DNA of 25,191 nucleotides from Candidatus Pacearchaeota archaeon (GTDB lineage Archaea; Nanoarchaeota; Nanoarchaeia; Pacearchaeales; GW2011-AR1). The notes under the pieces are model-generated. The model searched no databases. It was not told where the DNA came from and was given only the letters and a program-made list of their open reading frames with translations. The stretch is from contig NZER01000492.1 in NCBI GenBank assembly GCA_002690445.1, positions 1 to 25,191 on the forward strand, given 5' to 3'. Of this stretch, positions 15,323 to 23,700 are shown one piece after another (the first letter of the stretch is position 1; each line of letters opens with the position of its first letter). Made by a program: the position numbers and the translations under genes.

Positions 15323-17737
15323 TTATCTTTTTTGTAAATAGTTTACTGCTGCTGTAAAGCTTGCACTTCCTTTTGAGTCAAATGACCACTGGCATAACTT
15401 TATGTACATGTCATCTTCAATTATATTGTCAATATCATTATCATCAAAAACTTGTTGTAATTCCTTTTTTACAATTTCACTAGACATGTGTTTTAAGGGT
15501 ACGGATGGAAGTTTTGGATCAGCCAATCTGTTTTCATTGGGTACCCTATCTAAGAATGCTTTCACACTTACGCTTCTCTCCCCTATGTCTGTCTGTTTCG
15601 GGTCGTGAACCATCATCTTCCATTGTATAATTGGGTATTCTTCTTTAATTCTTTGAGGTAATTTATCTTCTGTTTCTATTTCTGCTTTTCTTATTCCATT
15701 TGGGTCTGGATAGGTGCAGGAAATACTTGGGTCACCGGCCCAAGTAGAAGAGTAACTAAGAGTTCTTCCGTTTGGGTTGTAAGAAACTGTCGTTGATTTT
15801 AATTTTGCACTGTCAACCACTACTGCGTGGCCATCGTCAGCACAGCCATCATCCCTTATATCAAAATCCTTTAAAGAATTATAAAAATCCTTTACTCTCG
15901 CCGCCTGTCCTTTTCTGTCCTCGGGATAAATTACCTCCCAAGGGTTATCTATTTTACCGTCTGGTGTTGCGCCACTTCCCCAAGAAGGTCCATCGTCGGG
16001 GATTCCATCATCGTTAGCGTCTACATAAGGAGAGGCAACGTCACTTCCTTTATCTTGGAATTGAGTTAAGTCACAGTTTTCGTTAATTGTTATTACGCCG
16101 CTTGAGTCTTTTGAAGCTTTCAAGGTTCTGCTTGCAAAATATCCTTGTGTCATTTCTGGATCATCCGTAAATGTTATAGAATAAGAAACGTCTCCTCCAA
16201 TTCCGTTTATGTTCTTGCTTAGTTCAAGGGGGAAAGCTTTATTTAAAGTAGGGCAAGGTGAGCAGGGCGCTGCCGTCGTTGTTGTTACAGCGGGCGCTAC
16301 CGTTGTTGTAGTTGTACCACCGCTCTGATCATCTCTAATAGCTGGCCTAGGCGTCGTTGTGGGGGCGGACGTTGTTGCTGGCGCTGCGGTCGTAGTTGTT
16401 GTTGTGTTGCAACAATCATTCCATGGTCCAGTAAAATTACAAAAATGAGCATCGTAAAATATAGAACATCTTACCGCAGCAGCGCCATACGGGTCTCCAG
16501 CGACCACCTCGGGGTCGCCAGCCAACCACTCTTCCATTCCTTCTCTTGCTCTCGTTAGAGTAGCGTCATTTACATTTTTCCCATCCCCTAAACATTTTTT
16601 GTTGCCCTTTACTTTTCCTGATTCCGTTACGTTTAACGTTCCTTCGGCTGTTAGAGTGAGGGAGTGCTTGTATGTTGCTGTCCAATCTAACTCTGCGTCT
16701 TTTTCTGTTAATAAGCTTATTTTTTTAGACATTGAACACTCACCCGTTATCAGGTTTTGTGTTTCTGTGTAGTAACAAATTATGTCATTATTAACTTGGA
16801 TATCTTTGTACTGTCCTGCTTGATACCTTAACCCAAAGGCAGGGATATTAGCTTTAGTATCGAGTATTCTTCTCGCCAACTGTAATGCTTTATGAATATT
16901 ATACTGTCCGGGGCGACATAGTTCTGATACTCCGTCGCTCGCAGTAATCCATCCTGCTGGATCAATTGGTGTATTTATTCCCGGTTGCCCGGGTTCTCCC
17001 TGCGCGCAATCCGCTTGACTTGCTGCCAGTACCGCGGTTTTACCTCCGTTGGCAATACAGGTTTTTTCGGCGGCATCCAGTGAGTCTGCCATAAAATTTC
17101 CAATGACTGCGCCAGCGTCGTCTTTACATTCGTAACAATCAGTTAAACCAGTGGGGCAACTATCGAAAGGGGTTATTGATATAGAGTGGGTTATGTCAAC
17201 CTGCTCTCCCTTGCCGTAATTAAATGTAAAATCTTCTGATATACCATCTAAATATGGACAAACATTTGGATCATTAAAAATACCAGTAGGCGTTCCGTCA
17301 GCAGCTTCGCTAAAGAAATCTTTATAATAATCGTGATCTTTTATATTTTCTCCGTCACCACAAATTCTTTGTTCTATTTCTAATCTTATATTGCCTCTTC
17401 CTACGGCATTTTCATTAGCATCTGAACTTGTGGAAGCGCTTTCATTTATAATTCTGCAATTATCTATTTCTATTCCATATAGATCAATTTTAGTTTGCCA
17501 AGTGCCAAGGTCTTGGTAGTTGTTGATCATTGAAATCCATTTACCTAAATCTTGGCTACTTAAAGGATTAACAAAAAATATTTCAAAAACCTGAGTTACG
17601 ACATCGTGAATATTTATGACGTCGCCAAGCATATTTTTTTGAATGTTTATACCTCTAGTTTTAATACATTCAATATCCCAAGGTTGAGGCTGCATTTCAT
17701 TTGAGCCGGGCCCTGTATATGTTGTGTTACTGTGCAT
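15323..17737 (-). CDS. Beta-rich tail/baseplate structural protein (804 aa), apparent paralog of the next gene
   Basis: I do not recognise a named family. The N-terminus (1-200) contains IRLEIEQRIC and later GEQVDITHSISITP, which align in order with IRLRCYEQDFF and DGSMSVTHTVSARG of the 1,068-residue protein. A CYEC mini-domain (201-244) follows. A helix with LARRILD, a strand pair KHSLTLTAEGTLNVTESGKVKG and a long Thr/Ala/Pro linker (residues 445-490) come next. The C-terminal half has a similar block beginning SYSITFTDD and ends in SASFTAAVNYLQKR. The start follows two ribosome sites, with an in-frame TAA nine bases upstream of the start. It sits 19 bases after the giant gene, the usual place for distal-tail genes in tailed phages. 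A structural role is likely; the exact part is unknown. Confidence 0.6.
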   Translation of the reverse strand: MHSNTTYTGPGSNEMQPQPWDIECIKTRGINIQKNMLGDVINIHDVVTQVFEIFFVNPLSSQDLGKWISMINNYQDLGTWQTKIDLYGIEIDNCRIINESASTSSDANENAVGRGNIRLEIEQRICGDGENIKDHDYYKDFFSEAADGTPTGIFNDPNVCPYLDGISEDFTFNYGKGEQVDITHSISITPFDSCPTGLTDCYECKDDAGAVIGNFMADSLDAAEKTCIANGGKTAVLAASQADCAQGEPGQPGINTPIDPAGWITASDGVSELCRPGQYNIHKALQLARRILDTKANIPAFGLRYQAGQYKDIQVNNDIICYYTETQNLITGECSMSKKISLLTEKDAELDWTATYKHSLTLTAEGTLNVTESGKVKGNKKCLGDGKNVNDATLTRAREGMEEWLAGDPEVVAGDPYGAAAVRCSIFYDAHFCNFTGPWNDCCNTTTTTTAAPATTSAPTTTPRPAIRDDQSGGTTTTTVAPAVTTTTAAPCSPCPTLNKAFPLELSKNINGIGGDVSYSITFTDDPEMTQGYFASRTLKASKDSSGVITINENCDLTQFQDKGSDVASPYVDANDDGIPDDGPSWGSGATPDGKIDNPWEVIYPEDRKGQAARVKDFYNSLKDFDIRDDGCADDGHAVVVDSAKLKSTTVSYNPNGRTLSYSSTWAGDPSISCTYPDPNGIRKAEIETEDKLPQRIKEEYPIIQWKMMVHDPKQTDIGERSVSVKAFLDRVPNENRLADPKLPSVPLKHMSSEIVKKELQQVFDDNDIDNIIEDDMYIKLCQWSFDSKGSASFTAAVNYLQKR
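16264..16405 (-). repeat. Long Thr/Ala/Pro linker in the 804-residue protein
   Basis: Three main Thr runs (6, 5 and 4 codons) alternate with Ala, Pro and Val, and end in AAPCSPCP. The linker joins two beta-rich halves. Mixed Thr codons argue for selection on the peptide rather than simple slippage. Confidence 0.8.
17006..17137 (-). repeat. Single Cys mini-domain copy (CYEC form)
   Basis: CYECKDDAGAVIG, an Ala-rich segment with the third Cys and a fourth Cys in ADCAQG, about 44 residues. The CYEC-D-D start and four-Cys spacing match the tandem copies of the next gene. Confidence 0.65.
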
Positions 17738-17756
17738 TATTCCTTATTCCTTTTTA
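17738..17756 (-). promoter_or_regulatory. Doubled ribosome binding site before the 804-residue gene
   Basis: The 19-base gap contains AAGGAAT twice in direct succession before ATG 17737. The nearer copy is very close to the start and the further one is at a more usual distance, so the latter may be the working site. Confidence 0.65.
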
Positions 17757-20700
17757 TTATGTATGAGATGTTGGAGTTATTCCTCCTTCCGCCACTGGTG
17801 AAGCGCCCATAGATAATCCTGAGTCCCGCAAAATACCTTCTACAATTTCTTTTATCTTTGATTCTAAATTTGCTACTTGCCCGCTTACTGACATATTTGA
17901 GTGATCTACCTTTAACGCGTCTCCCCAGTTAAGCGTCATTGTGTGTTCGCCAGTAACTGTTTGGCCGGTTGCCTCCGTTTCTGTTGGTGCCGCTGCGTCT
18001 GCTGTTCCTTCGTTATTTCCTAGGTTTGCGAAAGCTGTTTCTATAGCGACTCTTACAGCTTCCCCCATGTCGTCTGGCAAACTGGATAGTCTACTTAATT
18101 CTGTGGTTAAAGTTTCTATTTTTAATGCTAGCTCGTTCGAGCTTTCTTGCGTTTCGTTTTCGCTAGAATTTGTTCTATCTGCTTCTCTGGCTTCCGTTAT
18201 GTTCGCGTGTCTAAAATTAACTGGAGATTCAAAATCGGGGCTAGAACCTGCAGCGTAATCAGGAGAACATACACAGTCTTTCATGTCTGAAATCATAGAG
18301 GTTATTCCTCCTCCTGCTCCCCCACCCCCAGCGGTATTTAGCCAGCTTGGTACAGCTGGGCCACCTGATGCAGGTAAGTCAATGCCACCACCGTAATCTA
18401 TTGCTGGAGATTCTTGTGGCCCTTCGTAAGTAGACGGGATCAGGTGACTTAAATCAGTCATGAATGATGAGTCTACCCCCATTGAAGCATCTGTCATTGC
18501 TGGTCCTCCGCCGGGTATATTTAATGTGTTACCCATTGTCGGATCTCTATATACTGCTCCTCCGTGCATTGGCGCATCAGTTCTCCCCATGTATGATGCT
18601 GATCCTAATCCAGTTACCCCTAAGTCTTCTATAGCTATTTGTCTGGATGTATCCTTGGTATTTAGTTTCGCAGCCTCCGCCATAGCCGCACCTTGTTCTT
18701 CTCTAGCTTTTTCTAACTCAGGCAACCTTGCTTCAAAGCGCGCTTGAGCATCCTTGTCACCGCGCATTCCTGCAGCTCTATCTCTTTCCATTTGAGATTC
18801 TAGTTTGCTTTCTACTATATTTGCTTTTTGCAGTCTTTCGTTTGCCTCGTAACGTTTTGTTTCTGTTATTCCCCTTGCATCTGCCCCTGATAAGACTCGC
18901 TGCCTTTGAGCTACCCCTCCGCCTTGAGCACTGCCGATGCCGTAGTCTTCGCCCGAAGCTGCATTAAAATCTGTTCTACCGGTAGTCGGGAGACCTTTTT
19001 CTTCTCCTCTTGCCCTTAGTATTTTAATAAATTCTTCACGCTTACCGGAGGCTGCCGCCTGTTTCTTATCAACATCTGCCTTAATTGCTTCATAAGTATT
19101 TTCACCAAGATCAACTTTTTCTGCTGCTGGTCCCGGTGGCGTAGGCGGTTTTGTGGTTGGGGTTGGAGTGCTAACATATTTTTCTCCCTCTTCGGCTTTC
19201 CGAGTAAACCGATCGAATCCATCTTCAGTTTTGTCCGTCGTCGTAGGCAATGCTGGGAATCCAGATGCCAGTTTTTCTATTGCATCTGCTATTTTCCAGC
19301 AGCATTTTACAAGTCCCTTAAATCCCTTTCTGGTTTCATCGTTTGCGATCTTTATGTTGGAACCTAATGCTTCGGCACCCCTCTTCGTGTCTTCTGGAGA
19401 TGATGTTAAAGCGTTACGTTGTCGAGCGCCGACGGTTGGTGGCCCTGCGGGCGCTGCTGGTATTGTGGGTGCGTCGGCCGGGGGCACATTTGACGGTACT
19501 GAATCAGGATCGCTTTCTGTTGCCTCGCCGGGTAATGGGGCTGCTGGATCTACCACGGGCGTTGGTGCAACTGATCCACCTCCGGGTATCGACGTTTCTG
19601 GGCCGCCGCTAGTTGTTGGGGTAGACGTTTCTGTTGTGCTGGGAATTGGGCCAGCCGGACCCGTTGGGGGTGGCGCGGGAGTCGTGGTTGTTGGCTGCGG
19701 TTTCATTTCACCCGCAGCTAGTTGACCACGTCCACCTGTCGGGAGAAAAGCTTCATGACCCGGATCAAATATCGAAGTTAACCCTTCGTCCGTTCTTCCT
19801 ACGTTACGCCCAGTTTGATCTGAGCGATTCCAACTATAAGGAGTAGCGCCTAATTTACCGTCTTCATCTTTTCTAAATCCGGTTGGCGTTGGACGACCTT
19901 GATAGCCCTCAATTTTAACTCCCCCCGGAGCTATGCCTGACGATGGTAAATCAAATGGTAAGTACCCAGCGCCGCCACCCTGCCCCGCGTAATCTGTTCC
20001 CCCAGTAAATCCTTTGGTGGGGTCACTAAGTGTTGCTTCTCTTGCGTCTAGCTTAACATCGGGAGAATATCCCATTTCTTTCCAAGGTAAATTCTTAAGT
20101 GCGTCTTTTCTTGATTCTATTTCTGCGCCCCGTGCTTTTTGTTTTCCAGCCTTCTCTTCTTCTAGCTTCTTTTTCTTGTCTGGATCTGTTTCTTCGGCAA
20201 TTTGTTTATCTAGCTTTGAAACTTCCGCAGCCAACGCGTCTTCAAGACCTACAATATTCTCACCCAAGCCCTTGAGCGCATCCCTTCTATCTGTTCCTGT
20301 TTTACCCTCTATCGCTTTGAGGGCGTCTTTAAGGTCTCCAAGTTTATTAACGTCTTGTTCTTGTTTTTCTCTTTCCGTCGTAGCTTCTGCAGCCTTCTTG
20401 TCGGCAGCAGCCTGTTTCTTTTCTATGTCTGCTAAATGTTTTGTGTTTTGTTTTACTTCTTTTTCAGCGCGAGCAAGATTGTCTGTGGCTTCTCTAAGCT
20501 TGTCTGCTGCATCAGATTCTTCTTGAGACGCGGCACGCACATCTCTTTCGTCGACCCCCTCCTTTAAGGATCCATCATCTTTGTAAAACTCTTCGTGTTT
20601 TTTCTTAGCTTCGTCAAATTCTTTTTGAGCTTCGGGGACACGCTCTTTGTAATCTTTGACTCTTGCTTTTTCATCTTTAAGAGACGCCTCTATGGACACC

Positions 20701-23700
20701 TTATCTTTCTTGCCGGCGCTGGTCGTTACCGTTACTTGTTCTGCTTCTTCTTTAGCTTTCTTTTCAGCTTCTTTAGCTTTTTTTACATCTTCAATTTCTT
20801 TGGGAAGTTGATCTTTAATATCTTTTTGTTTTGCGTCTATTGCTGCTTGAACGGCTTTCCTTTGTTTTGCTACTTCTCCTTCGGGTAGCGGTCTTAGTGC
20901 TCTCCCTCCCGTGCTACCCTCACCAGCCACGCCTCCGGGACCTCCGTGACCCGGCCTTCCGGCTCCCGGTTTTCCGCTCGTGCTTGCAGCAGCAATTCCT
21001 GTGCTCCTTCCTGAAATAGTGTCAGAACCCTTAAGTATATCTCTTATTTCACATAAACATTTGCAGGCTTTCTGCATGCAATTACCGTCGTCTTTCGGCG
21101 CGCGTGCAGCCTCAACATTTCGCGCGAATTGACCTTCAGCGGAACCGGGTAAGCTGCCGCCGGGGAGGCCGGTGGTTGGATCAACGGCACCGGTCTGTGC
21201 GGCTGGGCCATAGGTAATTCGAGCTGGTCCGGCTGATGGCCCAGTAACAGGATTTGTTCCGCTCGGCGCGGAGGCAGTACCCGGCATACCGGGTAATGGG
21301 CCCGTTGGTGCCACAGGTGTGTCGTCGGGTGTGCCGCCGGGTTGCCCAGCCATGTTAGGAACATGACCTTCCGCCGCCATTCCCTTCGTTTGAGGCGTAA
21401 TTCCTACGTTTCTAGCAAGACTAATACCGCCGGCCAAGCTTCCTTCTCCAAACCCTCCGTTGTTAAATATGCCTTTACCGGTGGGATTATATCTTGGTCC
21501 CGTCGTTAAGTTCTTTAAGCTCGTATTTGTATCTAGCCTTACCGCTGAAGAAGGTACAGCTTGTGATTCTCTGTTTATGGCATCCATTGTCGGATCAAAA
21601 TTCGGAACGAAGCCCCTAGATAAGTTCCTTGGAAGACCTGTTACGGGATCTATGTCTAGCGGGGCTTTGTTTCTATCCATCTCCTCGTGCTCTTCGCCCG
21701 TGACGATGATTGGCGCGTTAAGTTCATCCTGCTTAATATTATCCAACCTGCCGGGCACTTGCGACAAGTGTCTGTTTCTTAATGTTTTATGTTTTTCGCG
21801 AGCTTTTTTTAGTTGCTCGGCCAATTGCGGCTCAGTGAGGCCGCCGCGGATCAACCCACGCCTGCGGTAATACTCCCGTGGAGTAATTTCTCCGGAAAGA
21901 TATTGGTCGTCCAACTCGCGCCGTTTGCGAGTCGCAGAACTACCACCCACAGCGAGTGCAGCTTCCTTAGCGCGAATGTCATCCTTAGCGGCTTCAAGCA
22001 TGTCCGCAGTTATCAACTTGTGACCGCTGGATTTGTCACGATCAACAGCTGGATCATCGCCAGTCACCGACCTATATGTACCTTCTCCCCACCTTGGATC
22101 GTATGCGTATCCTTTTGGTTTGTGTAACTCAAAGGCAAATTTACGCATGCCCAACAACGTTTCTTTTGTGTAAGATTGGCTTAGCTGATTTCGAGCAGCG
22201 AAAGTCATATCATCCGTGCCGCTCTCTTGGCCAATAAACATATCACCCCAAAGTTTGTGAAATTCTTTTCTCTTGCGGGGGTCCATAGCAAGAAGCAGCC
22301 TTGCTGCACTCCCAGATATATCCCCTGCGCCCACTAAAGTACCGATAGACGATTCACTTAGATCCTTGGGCGGACGGCCCGCACGAGCGTCGATCCCCCA
22401 AGCACCCAGAAATGTCTCATGCGCGGGCCGCTCCGCGGACCGGGCCAATGAGGTCACCTTCGCACGGGGATCATATAATGTTCCTCGTTTCGTGACTTGG
22501 GAGAATCTCGAAGTGTCATCCAAGCTATACTTATCAATTTTCCCTTCATGTTCAATACCCATGTCATCCACCAAACTGTGCGCCTGTCTTCTTTCTGCTC
22601 TAATATTTTGCTGGCCAAATTTTATAAGTTTTCCTTGGCGGAATTCCTCTCTTGAGAGGGAATCCAGTCCTCCCCGTAACCAGTGCTCTTGATCAAACAT
22701 TTTATTTCCCCAAGCGCCCTGCTCGCCGGTTATTCCTTCTTCATTACGCAAAATCTTACCCATTGATCTTGCCATAGCTCTTCTTATTACTTGTCGAGTT
22801 GCCGAAGTGTTTGATTTTTTTCGCATGCGGAGGAGTAGTGGGTGATTTGGCCTGAAAATCCTTTTTCTTACATCTGGATCATTTAAGTCCTCATTCAAGC
22901 GGACCACTCTTGCATTTGAACGCCCCAAGAATCCCATCTGGAATGCGTTTGCGTGCCTTCCACCGGCATCAGTAATCGCCACGTCGGCGAAGTTAATAGG
23001 CTTAAATTTGGCCTGAGTAATTTCTGAAGTACCTTCAGGCACAATCATTTTGTGAGGCCCACTAACTTTACCATCACGCGTCATACGGAAATTTGAGTCC
23101 TCATCAGTTCCCGCTTGAAATGTTTCTTTCAAGAAATCATAACGATCACTGGGACTCAGTTTCATTGTCTGTTCTAATATTTTTTCAACATTTGCATCAA
23201 AGAACTTTTTGTCATAGCCATGCTCTGATTGGTTTTTAAGATATCTTTCATAGTCATCCTTGGACTCTTTAATTTGCGCTTGTTCTTCGGCTAATTCTTC
23301 GGGAGTCCAAAAACTTTTACCGGAAGCTTTACGGTAATTTACAAATTCTGGTAGTTTTCTGACTTCTTCATCAGTAAGGTCAGGCCTGCGAGCCTTCATC
23401 GTTTCGAACTGTATATTTATCCTTTCTTGATGTTTTTTCCTGACCTTATCGTCTAGGAAGGCTTCCTGTTCTTCTAGGTTCATGTCTTCCCATTTTTTTG
23501 GTCCGAAATATTTTGCCTCGGAACCATCGTCAGCAAAATTCGGAACGAAGCCGTCAGCTTTAAGTTCTCCCCAAGGGTGATACTTTTTCGATTTTTCGAT
23601 CAGCCTTATATCTTCCTTATATTTATCTTTGTTTATATCTCTATTAAGCCATGCATCTTCTTTAGCTATAATCTCGCGTAATTCTGCGTCTTCGTTTTTT

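Noticed and set aside
19153..20526. Plus-strand frames of 190 and 170 codons opposite the giant gene
   Set aside because: They are Ser/Val/Gly-rich shadows of the low-complexity Pro/Thr and Lys/Glu coding sequence on the minus strand.
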